DNA of 64,000 nucleotides from Beroe forskalii (taxonomy: Eukaryota; Ctenophora; Nuda; Beroida; Beroidae), in contig WFMF01000361.1 of NCBI GenBank assembly GCA_011033025.1, positions 117,772 through 181,771 of the forward strand, in the 5' to 3' direction. The position numbers and the translations under genes were made by a program. The notes under the pieces were generated by a model. The model had not been told where the DNA came from. It saw nothing but the letters and a program-made list of their open reading frames with translations, and did not search any database. The first letter of the stretch is position 1, and each line of letters opens with the position of its first letter. Shown here piece by piece: positions 55,901 through 64,000 of the stretch.

Positions 55901-58900
55901 TCAATTTCGGGAAGATAAGGATGGTGGTTTGCAAGTAATATGAACCTATGGATCTATGACCCCACCCTATTATGATAAACGGACTCGCCTTTGACTGTAC
56001 GAGTTAAACTATGCGAACGGAGTGCGATTACAGAGAAGTCCGTTGCTGAGCAGTGTTTGAGATGCTTGTTACAATATTCCTACTATGTGCAATTCTTACT
56101 TCTTGAAAGTTAAGTTTATTGCCGTTGCTTCTTTTGGCGTTTGACGAGCATATCTGTACATTGAATAATGTACAGAATACTAGAATGGGAATACAGCAGG
56201 AATACATTTTCAAAGTTTACTGTAAAATTCTCAAAAAATATGAATTTTGTTCATTTAAATTAGTTTCTAACTTTATTTGTCGGTAATTGCACCTAAAATA
56301 CTAAAAGGTTATTTGTCCAGAAATTCATACTTTGTTTTCTTCCTGCTAATATACAACAAATTAAAACACAAGGTTAATCGTCTGTACTTTAAGTTTTATG
56401 GGTAAATTCATACCCAACCGTCAGAAGGCAAGTAACATGAAAATAATACTTCATTATAGTTTTAAGTTTTAGTGAAGTAGGTACATCCTTGGCTGCAGCT
56501 CGTAGTAGTAACACCACTTCCGTGATATTCATACGAACACTCAGCCGACGGTATTTTGCTTTAACTTGAGACCGCTAAGTGTTTAAACGTTTAAAGCTTT
56601 AAAGTTTTAACACACGATTTATCACTGAACTTGAACAACGGATTTTATAAAGGAGTATATAAGGATCATCTTGCCATTATTTTCATGTTACACTTGTCTT
56701 CTGACGATTGGGTGTGAAATTGCCCATGAAACTTGAAGTCAAGACAATTAACCTTGTGTTTTACTTTGTTTATAACTCGCTTGCTTATGCTAGAGCACTT
56801 TGAGGAATTGAATTTCAACACACTGGAATACAGCAAAAGTAAATTTTCAAAGTTTACTATTATTGAATTTTCAGAAAATATAAATTTTGTTCATTTAAAT
56901 TAATTTCTAACTTTATTTTTCGTTCATTGCACCTAAATACTAAATGATTATTTGTCCCGAAATTCATACTTCTATTTAACTTTCATTTGTTTTATTCCTA
57001 ATCTAAACAATTCCATATTCATTAAATTATCATCAGCAAAATGCCCGAGAGATACCTGAGAAGAGTTTTCTTCACCTCGATTTACATACTATTTGGACTA
57101 TTGTTCTTGGCATCTATGCTATTGCCCCTTTTCGAAACTCCGTACAAACCACCAGAGCAACTGTTGAGGGACCCCCGTTTAGAAAACACAGTGGAAAAAC
57201 ATGATGAAAACAAGGACCACGTTTTAGGAACAGAGAAAACTACGGAGGAAGCAAATGAAATCAAGGACCGGCCTGCTTTAGGCGCAGAAAAAACGGAAGA
57301 AGCAGTGCCAGTAACACATGCAATTCCATCAATAACAGACGGAAGCAAGAAGAAAATTATCTTCTACACCGATAGAGCGTTTACTCAAAAGTGGTTCCGT
57401 TCTGAGGAAGGTCGAGAACTGCAGTGCAAAAGTGCACAAGATGCCTGCGTTGCTTCGTACGATAGAGCTAAACTTGAGGACGCTGACGCTGTGGTGTTCC
57501 ACCCTAACTCCGGAGTTTTCAAGGAAGTACTGTTATCCAGGAGATACACCCATCCGGGTCATGAAGACGGGCAACTGTGGGTATACTTCACGCTGGAGAC
57601 CGCTATAGCATCACGGCAGAACGGTCCCCTTGACCTGTACGAGGGGTTGTTTGACATGACAGCAACGTATCAGCATAACAGTGACATCGTCATCCCGTAC
57701 AGCAGGTACAGGGAGTTGACTGCCTCGGACCCGCAGCCTCCCACAGGTGTCAACTACTTGGCGGGTAAAACTAGGATGGTCCTCTGGATGGCCCCGCATT
57801 GTAACGTGTACGAACGGGAGGAAACGGTCCGCCTCCTGGAAGCTAACGGTATTGAGGTGGACATGACAGGGCGTTGTGCGGAGGACTTCCCTCACCACCC
57901 TCCCAGAGATGTGTCAAACCCCCGGGTCAGGGAGCAGATGGGGTACAAGTTCTACTTCGCTGCTGAGAACACTTTCTGTGAGGACTACATCACGGACAAG
58001 TACTGGCAGGATGGTGTCCGTGGTAACATGGTTCCCATAGTGCTGGGAGGTGGTAACTACAGCAACCCAGCACTGGCGATACCAGGCAGCTACATCAATG
58101 CTGCTGACTTCCATTCCATCAGGGACCTGGCTGATTACCTGAAATCAGTTGCATCCAACGAAACCCTCTACAACAGCTACTTTGCGTGGAAGCAGAAGTA
58201 TGTTGTCGAGGACACTGATATGATGGAGGATTTGGCGTGTAAGATCTGCAGTCTTGCTCACAAGACACCATCTCTTGAGACTAAGGACACAGCTCTTGAG
58301 ACTAGGGATACATCTCTTGAGACAGGGGACACATCAACATCGCCCATAACGTCTCCTGAGAACGCCGAATCACAGGACACATCGCGCAGGGGGGAGGGCG
58401 CTAGGAGGCGGGTAAATTTAGCAGAGTTCCACGGGAGCGAGGTGCGGTGTGAAGGGAAGGCACAGGAGGAGTACAGAGAGATGCTCAAAAGGAGCAGAGA
58501 ACAACTCAAAGAGGTTTAGGAGTAGGACATTAAAGTCTCCCTTCAATCACTGACGAAAATGAAACTGGTGTAGGAGAAGTCGTAGCAAACCGTCCCTAGC
58601 CTAGGGGAGGCACATTTTGTGTCCTACCTCAGTACCTCGGTTCAGCAGCCTTCCACCGCCCTCATTGATTAATGGCACATTAGCTTCATATCCTGAGTTA
58701 TTGACTTACCATGGCTCCGCCCCCGTAGGCTCCGCCCTTTTCACGGATTTCCTTGTGCAGGAACTTGGAGGAGAGGAGAGAGGCGAGTAGAGACAGTTTG
58801 GGTGAGTCAGGGTCGGTAGCTGGCACGGTTCTGTACGACCGTGCGCAGAAGTTTATCCCTAAGTTCTTGATTTCCACAAATCTGTGGTGATGTATTGTTT

Positions 58901-60648
58901 GGAGAATTTAATAAACTCCCCTAAAATCGTTAAAACGATGTTATTTCAATTCTCGGCGACGTTCAGTGATGTTTGTAGGTTTTTTAAAGTTGATGGGTAT
59001 TTATTGTTGATAAAGTTGATAGGCATTTGATACGTATTATTTCAAAACAGAGCCTTTCATTTCTCCACCCCTCCATCCTCCCAACTCACTCGTTGACGCT
59101 TTCCACCGAGGCGATGTCCCGTCTCCTGATCCCGTAGTCCTTGCTGGACTTGCCGTCTGGGACGCCCTTGAGGAGCCGGGAGATGGCCTCCAGGTTATCA
59201 TCCACTAGGTCGGGGGTAGTGTTAACTGCCACGGACAGGAGGGATCTGTCGGAGAGCGTCACGTGGGTACCTGCCACTTCCCCTACCAGATCCTGTCAGA
59301 AAAAAAATTGTTGATTAAATTAATTAATTGAAATTTTGAAAGCAGGATTGATTTAAAATTAATTCTGTACAAAATGTCACCTCCATGGATGGCCCGAAAG
59401 AAGTTTGTGTTACGTTTTGACTTTTTTTTATATGCACTCCCTTCCCGAAAGTCACAAACTAAGTAGAAGAACTATGGAACTGGTGTAGATCTATCCTGGT
59501 GTGTGTGTAACCTGCATGTTGGCTGAGTGGTAGCCGAGGACACTGGCTGCCTGTCTGAAGCCATGCAGTTGTTCCCCTAGCTCTCCTACAGGGGATATGT
59601 GAGACCGGGATCTGGTGATGGCGTAGTGGTGTCCTGACTGTGTGATCTGATCCTTCTGTGCTGCCACCTGATGATTCAAGTGGTAGACAAACTGGTTACG
59701 TGTCAGCATAAGATAGCATATTTTAAGGATTTCTTACAATTCATTTTCCATGTTGAAATTTGATAAAAATCCTTTTTAAAACAGCACAAAGGTAAGTGAG
59801 TCAATGAAATGTAGAAAAAAAGCAATCGAGTATATCAGTGATTTATTGCACCCGTGAACCACATCCTACTGCCGAGACACACAAGCCACCGAGTACCTGT
59901 GAGTCGAGGAGGGCCTTGATCCTGTCGGTCTCAGTGAAGTGAGGCTGGGAAAGGAGGTCAGCCCACAGCTTCATCATGTAGGGGAGGTTCTTGTTAAGGC
60001 AGTAGGAGCTGAACAGGGTACCCAGTGTGTACCTGTCCATCGAGTCTTTCAGAGGTGCTGAGGGCAACGAGGTGTGAGGTTACTGGGTTTGTTATAGCTT
60101 ATACTATGGAATCGGTTAAAATATCTGAATTACTTATAATGAAATGTTGAAAACCCAGATAAACCCTATGATGCCTAGCAACCTGCCACACTTAGCAGGC
60201 ATTATTTTCAAAAGTGGGAGATGTCCTACCAAAGTGGGTTGAGCATGAGAATCTTCCAGTCCTCATCATTTTCTCGAGATCACATTGCTGATAAGACTTG
60301 CCACCAGCCCCGACCTGAGCAGTACATACCACATAAACATAATCAGTAATGAATCATTCATTAAAATGACAAAAGTTGATTAAAAGGCCATCAGTTCAAT
60401 GCAAATTGAGTATTTTACACTGTTGAGCATATTGCACTTTTCGCCCGTCAAATATGCATATATCAATGCTGGCCGATAGTTATTCATCATTCAACTTTCC
60501 GTGTAGAGATTCCTCTCAACTGTACTCTCCTTACCTCGCTGAGGATGGCGCTGTAAGTGGGAAGCAGGGACTCCTGCTCATCCACCAGATCGCTATCTGA
60601 TATCAGACACCGGAAATAGCTGATTCCGTTGGTAGGGCCCCCGTATAT
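52964..60648 (-). CDS. PITRM1: Presequence protease PITRM1 (M16C), C-terminal nine exons
   Basis: PITRM1/PreP is a mitochondrial-matrix zinc metallopeptidase that degrades cleaved targeting peptides. Minus-strand exons, 5' to 3': 60535-60648, 60230-60314, 59897-60057, 59512-59667, 59090-59292, 58710-58881, 53568-53699, 53269-53374, 52964-53124. All have GT-AG sites and phases that agree, giving 429 codons plus a TGA stop. Diagnostic stretches are TNGISYFRCL, MMKLWADLLSQPHF, QSGHHYAITRSRS, FLHKEIREKGGAYGGGA, FSFYSYRDPN, and DAPVAPGSRGVAEFLGG. This is the C-terminal half, which closes the chamber. The N-terminal half with the HxxEH zinc site must lie beyond the window, because 60649-64000 is intron filled with repeats. 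A fucosyltransferase gene sits in the 5-kb intron 53700-58709. Confidence 0.93.
53964..54045. repeat. Hairpin with perfect 30-bp arms and 22-nt loop
   Basis: ACATATTTTTCTACAGGACA and the next ten bases pair exactly with 54016-54045. Size and loop are in the range of a microRNA precursor, but perfect pairing is more usual for a foldback MITE. It lies in the PITRM1 intron. Confidence 0.85.
54560..54660 (+). repeat. Possible tRNA-derived SINE head
   Basis: A B-box-like GGGTTCGAACCC (54640-54651) ends a ~75-bp stretch that starts with ACGGCACGGTTAGAGTATAG, a loose A box. The stems do not pair as in a tRNA and a GAAGAAGAAG run interrupts it, so a working tRNA is excluded. The palindromic B box makes the strand uncertain. 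Confidence 0.25.
54715..54860. mobile_element. 146-bp MITE with inverted ends
   Basis: AGATCCTCCGTATGCCACTT at the left is matched by the inverse of AAGTGGCATACGGATCT at the right, with a 3-base indel. Inside, CCGGCGCAAGACCTGC and CCGGCGTAAGACCTGC are a tandem pair. Target duplication not clear; superfamily unknown. Confidence 0.6.
54944..55018. repeat. 75-bp perfect palindrome
   Basis: Arms of 36 bp, beginning AATTTTTGTATGAGAAATTG, are exactly complementary around a 3-nt centre. A further related stretch (AAGATAAGTTTTCAAATCTC) precedes it, so there was an earlier duplication. It lies in the PITRM1 intron. Confidence 0.9.
56195..56340 (+). repeat. Direct repeat upstream of the fucosyltransferase, first copy
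   Basis: ATTTTCAAAGTTTACT, TTTTGTTCATTTAAATTA and GAAATTCATACTT occur here and again at 56828-56985, about 633 bp apart, with ~10-15% difference. The second copy ends about 55 bp before the fucosyltransferase start codon, so promoter or 5'-UTR DNA may have been duplicated. Confidence 0.75.
57041..58519 (+). CDS. Alpha-1,3-fucosyltransferase, GT10 family, intronless
   Basis: GT10 enzymes move fucose from GDP-fucose to GlcNAc or glucose in glycans in the Golgi lumen. The 492-residue protein has the type II plan: short cytosolic tail, membrane anchor ~9-31 (FFTSIYILFGLLFLASMLL), an acidic stem to ~100, then the catalytic domain. Family landmarks are QLWVYFTLETA near 175, LYEGLFDMTATYQHNSDIVI near 196, a VLWMAPHCNVYERE block near 247, and the GDP-fucose-binding stretch YKFYFAAENTFCEDYITDKY near 301 followed by VPIVLGGGNYS. 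FAWKQKY near 380 ends the domain. The C-terminal ~85 residues are extra, with a triple LETxDT repeat and a basic helix. The start is the first Met, in good context (AAAATGC). The gene is uninterrupted and lies inside a PITRM1 intron on the other strand. Acceptor and linkage specificity cannot be read off. Confidence 0.93.
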   Translation: MPERYLRRVFFTSIYILFGLLFLASMLLPLFETPYKPPEQLLRDPRLENTVEKHDENKDHVLGTEKTTEEANEIKDRPALGAEKTEEAVPVTHAIPSITDGSKKKIIFYTDRAFTQKWFRSEEGRELQCKSAQDACVASYDRAKLEDADAVVFHPNSGVFKEVLLSRRYTHPGHEDGQLWVYFTLETAIASRQNGPLDLYEGLFDMTATYQHNSDIVIPYSRYRELTASDPQPPTGVNYLAGKTRMVLWMAPHCNVYEREETVRLLEANGIEVDMTGRCAEDFPHHPPRDVSNPRVREQMGYKFYFAAENTFCEDYITDKYWQDGVRGNMVPIVLGGGNYSNPALAIPGSYINAADFHSIRDLADYLKSVASNETLYNSYFAWKQKYVVEDTDMMEDLACKICSLAHKTPSLETKDTALETRDTSLETGDTSTSPITSPENAESQDTSRRGEGARRRVNLAEFHGSEVRCEGKAQEEYREMLKRSREQLKEV

Positions 60649-60725
60649 CTGCGGGGAATTTGGAATAGAAATTAATGTTAAAAACTAAGCGGTGAATACT
60701 CGGAAACGTTCCATTTTATTTATTA

Positions 60726-62193
60726 CTAGCAGGCCCGTTGGGCCTGCTAGTATGATAATATATAAATGCATAATGGATATATAGCTCACTCGGCGGCGCT
60801 TCGCGCCACCTCGTTCGCAAATTTTGAAAAAAAGTACGGATTCAACCATAGGTAGCAATCCAATTATTAACTTAAACGAAATATTAAATTTCATGAAGGA
60901 GCAGAGTGAAAAGTAGTTCGGTTAAACCATGTGAGTTTTGTACCGTTTTGATTGCAAGATGATTTCAATTCTGACAACTGATTTTCATACTGACATTTTG
61001 CTTTATAATTCACATTGATTTTGGCCAGGAACTGTCTCCGTAATCTGCTACACCCATATTCGACCCGATTAAATTGTACACTTTTGTAAACCTTAAATTG
61101 CTCTTAAAAAGCGGTCTATTTCAAAACTACAATTACCACTGTTATCACGGGCTCAGCATTAAATATCAACCAACCTCTGCCACAGGTTTATGAAAACCAT
61201 CCATCTGCATTATCCTCCGTTATTCAAGTTATGTCCTTTCTCCATCTTGAGATCTTAAATTTGAAGTTAAGGAAACGTTCACAATTTTCAAAAACTACAG
61301 CACAGCTTTTAACAGTAGTAGCGTATCAGAAAGCACTCGCATTGAATTGATCATAATCTGCACGTGCAAAAATTGGTTCCCATAGCAACGGCACCTCATT
61401 TCTTCCGTTTGCATTCGTTTTCCTTGATATTTTCTTGGCAAGCTCAAATTTAAACTGTTCGCCCGCACAAACAGACATAATTCACGTGCCATCTCCAAAT
61501 CTTAATTATAATTTCGTAAGAGCACGTGAATAATGTTTGTTTGTGCTCCCGTACACAATTAAATTTGAGCTTGCCAAGAAAATATCAAGAGAAACGAATG
61601 CAAACAGGCGAAAAGAGGTACCGTTGCTATGGAAACCAATTTTAGTGCACGTGCAGATTATGACTGCCTCTGCAAGTGCTTTCTGATATGTTGTTGACTG
61701 CTGCATTGTTGCGTTTGAAAGAACGGCGTGTTTACTGTTTTTCATTTGAAATTCAAGATCTGAAGATAGATGACGGGTTTGGCTGGCATCGTATTTCCTA
61801 TAGCATCTCTTCATAAATCTGTGGCAGACGTCGGTCGATTTGAATCAATGCTGAGTTGATGATAACGGAAAATGCGAATTTAGAACAATTTAAGATTGAC
61901 CAAAAGGAAAATCAAATTGGATCGAATTTGGGCATAGCACATTGCGAATTTAGAAGACTGCTCTTTGGCGTGAATCAATGCTTAATTCAACGTTCAGTAT
62001 GAGTACGATACTCAGTTTCAATTTTAAGATTTAACTTCATCACACAACAACAAATTATAATAATCAAAACTTGCCCGGTTCAGCATTACTTAAAGTAACC
62101 CACGAATAATGTTAAATTTTGCTCCTTCATAAACTTTCTCTGCGCTTATTATTTGGTTCTGTATTACCTAGCAGGCCCAACGGGCTTTTCTAG
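60726..62193. mobile_element. 1.47-kb foldback unit with Helitron-like CTAG ends
   Basis: Both ends are CTAG next to the hairpin GCAGGCCC-GTT-GGGCCTGC (right end GCAGGCCCAACGGGC, then TTTTCTAG). The two halves are inverted copies of each other meeting near 61500. The halves resemble the ~810-bp units that follow, for example AGCTTGCCAAGAAAATATCA, CTGCACGTGCA and GAAGGAGCAGAGTG. A second hairpin, GGCGGCGC-TTC-GCGCCACC, is at 60792-60810. No protein is encoded. Confidence 0.6.
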
Positions 62194-62205
62194 TTATATA
62201 TATTA

Positions 62206-63823
62206 CTAGCAGGCCCGTTGGGCCTGCAAACACACAGCTCACTCGGTGCTGCTACGCAGCACCTCGTTCGCAAGTTTGAAACACTGCCATTCGAATTGAT
62301 TGGATACTTTTTCACCGCATCAAAAAATCCAATAATATCAAAAGTCAAATTTAGTTATGTGCAAAAAGTCAAATATTCAAAAAAAATTATGAAGGAGCAG
62401 AGTGGAAAATAGATCGAATTCTTTGGTTAGTCTTAGACTTGCTAAGCCATGTGAGTTTTGTTCCAGCGTTCCGTTTTGATGGCACAATGACGTTAATTCT
62501 GACAACTGATTATCATACTGACACTGACATTGGATCATTTTGTTTTGTTCACAGGCCAGGAACTGTCTTCGTAATCTGCTACACCTACATTCGACTCGAT
62601 TGAATTGTACACACGTTGTAACCTTAACGATTAATTTCATAACTGTAGTTACTACAGTTTTCACCGACTCAACTTTGATTATCGACCAACCTCTGCCACA
62701 ATGAAAGCAATCCATCTGGAATATCCTCCGTTATTCAACTAATGCCCATTCTCCACTCGAGATCTTGAATTTGAAGTTAAGGAAACGTCAAAAATTTTCA
62801 AAAAGCTACAGCACAGCATTCAACAGAAGAACCGTAATAGAAAGCACTCGCATAGAACTGATCATAATCTGCACGTGCACAATCCTGTATCCATAGCAAC
62901 GGCGCGACTTAGCCTAGCTTAGCCTTCGTTTCTCTTGATATTTTCTTGGCAAGCTCAAATTTAAACTGTGCGCCCGCACATACATAATTCACGTGCTCTT
63001 ACGAAATTATATATAAGACTAGCAGGCCCGTTGGGCCTGCAAACACACAGCTCACTCAGCGCTGCTACGCAGCACCTCGTTCGCAAGTTTTAAACACTGC
63101 CATTCGAATTGATTGGATACTTTTTACCGCATCAAAAGCTTCCAATTTGGTCAAAAGTTATGCGCAAAAATAAAATATTCAAAAAAAAAATTTATGAAGG
63201 AGCAGAGTGGAAAATAGATCGAATTCGTCGGTTATTCTTAGACATGCTAAACCATGTGAGTTTTGTTCCAGCGTTCCGTTTTGATTGTAAGATGATGTTA
63301 ATTTTGACAACTGATTCTCATACTGACACTGACATTGGATAATTTTGTTTTTTTCACAGGCCAGGAACTGTCCTTGTAATCTGCTTCACCGACATTCGAC
63401 TCGATTGAATTGTACACACCTTGTAACCTTAACGGTTAATTTTACAATTGCAGTTACTACTGTTTTCACCAACTAAACTTGGATTATCGACCAACCTCTG
63501 CCACACTGAAAGCAATCCAACTGCAATATCCTCCGTTATTCAAGTTATACCCATTCCCCATCTTGAGATCTTAAATTTGAAGGAAACGTCAAAAATTTTC
63601 AAAAAACTACAGCACAGCATTTAACAGTAGTAGCGTAATAGAAAGCTCTAGCATAAAACTGATTATAATCTGCACGTGCAAAAATTGGTTTCCATAGCAA
63701 CGGTACCATTATGCACCACTTCGCCTTCGTTTCTCTTGATATTCTCTTGGCAAGCTCAAATTTAAACTGTGCGCCCGCACAGACAGACATAATTCACGTG
63801 CTCTTACGAAATTATATATAAGA
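62206..63823 (-). mobile_element. Two tandem ~810-bp Helitron-like units
   Basis: Units 62206-63018 (813 bp) and 63019-63823 (805 bp) are head to tail. On the minus strand each starts TCTTATATATAATTTCG and ends with a 19-nt hairpin (8-bp stem) overlapping a final CTAG, the last one followed by T. TC at the start, a hairpin then CTAG at the end and insertion before T are Helitron rules, and head-to-tail concatemers are known for them. No Rep/helicase is encoded, so the units are non-autonomous. Each has an inner hairpin between CTCACTC and CCTCGTTCGC. Satellite DNA derived from such an element is the alternative. Confidence 0.55.
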
Positions 63824-64000
63824 CTAGCAGGCCCGTTGGGCCTGCTAAAACGTAGCTCACTCGGCGGGGCTACGCCCCGCCTCCCTCGCAGTATTCCAAC
63901 ATTGCAATTGAAATTATGAAGACAATTTTTCTAGGCAAGGGACTCGTCAGACAGGGACACGTCACACTGATCCGAGTAGTGCCTAAATTTATGGCCGCAT
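63824..64000 (-). mobile_element. Partial third array unit, running off the window
   Basis: It starts with the same CTAG and GCAGGCCC hairpin. The inner hairpin is GGCGGGGC-TAC-GCCCCGCC (63863-63881), whose stem differs from the other copies by paired changes. After about 63890 the sequence diverges from the two complete units. Confidence 0.55.

Larger units (their letters stand above)
53700..57040. other. PITRM1 intron left of the nested gene: palindromes and small repeats
   Basis: Apart from the hairpins, the SINE-like piece, the MITE and the duplication listed separately, no gene was recognised. The plus frame at 55487-55876 (129 codons) has no known motif. AGGTGAATCTTATATTAGCA is duplicated at about 55440-55480. 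Confidence 0.5.

Noticed and set aside
56028-56213. 61-codon minus-strand frame with a hydrophobic start
   Set aside because: It overlaps the duplicated upstream block, has several Cys without pattern and no support from the second copy.
1-64000. Retroviral, LTR, Polinton or other capsid-bearing fossils
   Set aside because: No long terminal repeats, integrase, protease, capsid or polymerase-B motifs were recognised; both reverse transcriptases are LINE type.
60649-64000. Further PITRM1 exons upstream
   Set aside because: The whole stretch is accounted for by the repeat units and a short spacer; no M16 motif or exon with fitting phase was found.

Overview
The window is nuclear DNA from an animal. 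Its genes have GT-AG introns, its proteins are metazoan (PITRM1-type presequence protease, GT10 fucosyltransferase, MRG-domain protein), and it holds two LINEs of the CR1/L2 group, a Kolobok, a pair of Mutator-like elements, hAT elements and many palindromic repeats. A non-vertebrate, probably marine, animal fits best, but the phylum cannot be fixed from the sequence. The DNA is AT-rich, sparse in genes and dominated by repeats. There is one 100-N scaffold gap (18210-18309) and one stretch (about 27174-28750) that looks like unpolished consensus.

Layout. 1-4130: badly decayed CR1/L2-like LINE. 4490-6460: degenerate minisatellite split by a MITE with TTA target duplications. 9926-13722: a tandem repeat, a 1.96-kb terminal-inverted-repeat element packed with ~350-bp repeats, and an 868-bp hAT element carrying five designed-looking hairpins. 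15643-16041: a clean internal exon of an unrecognised host gene on the minus strand. 18553-18693: three palindromes resembling POU-dimer sites. 21-23 kb: minisatellite and weak exon-like pieces. 23449-27173: a large inverted duplication (1.1-kb arms) that carries a duplicated exon and a tRNA-derived SINE in both arms. 28762-34007: an inverted-repeat element rich in a TTCCGTAACG-type motif, invaded by a 4.07-kb Kolobok. The Kolobok encodes a THAP transposase and, divergently, a protein with the P2X7 'ballast' domain. 34527-35194: tandem KpnI palindromes between G-rich ends. 36785-43891: two near-identical, oppositely oriented FLYWCH/MULE elements with 8-bp target duplications. 45443-46045: MRG-domain terminal exon. 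46618-49880: a fairly young CR1/L2-type LINE. 50120-50715: a minisatellite that flips orientation.

51-64 kb is the gene-rich end. A divergent gamma-glutamyl-hydrolase-like gene (51276-52502, plus) runs tail-to-tail into PITRM1 (52964-60648, minus). Nine phase-consistent PITRM1 exons encode its C-terminal 429 residues. An intact, intronless GT10 fucosyltransferase (57041-58519, plus) lies inside the 5-kb PITRM1 intron on the opposite strand. Upstream of the last visible PITRM1 exon, 60726-64000 is a foldback unit followed by a tandem array of ~810-bp units. These units have Helitron-like ends (TC...hairpin-CTAG) and an inner hairpin whose stem covaries between copies. The same hairpin geometry (8-bp stem closed by GC, loop TNN) occurs five times in the unrelated hAT element at 13.5 kb, and I consider this the most unusual signal in the window. 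No retroviral, LTR, Polinton or toxin remnants were recognised.
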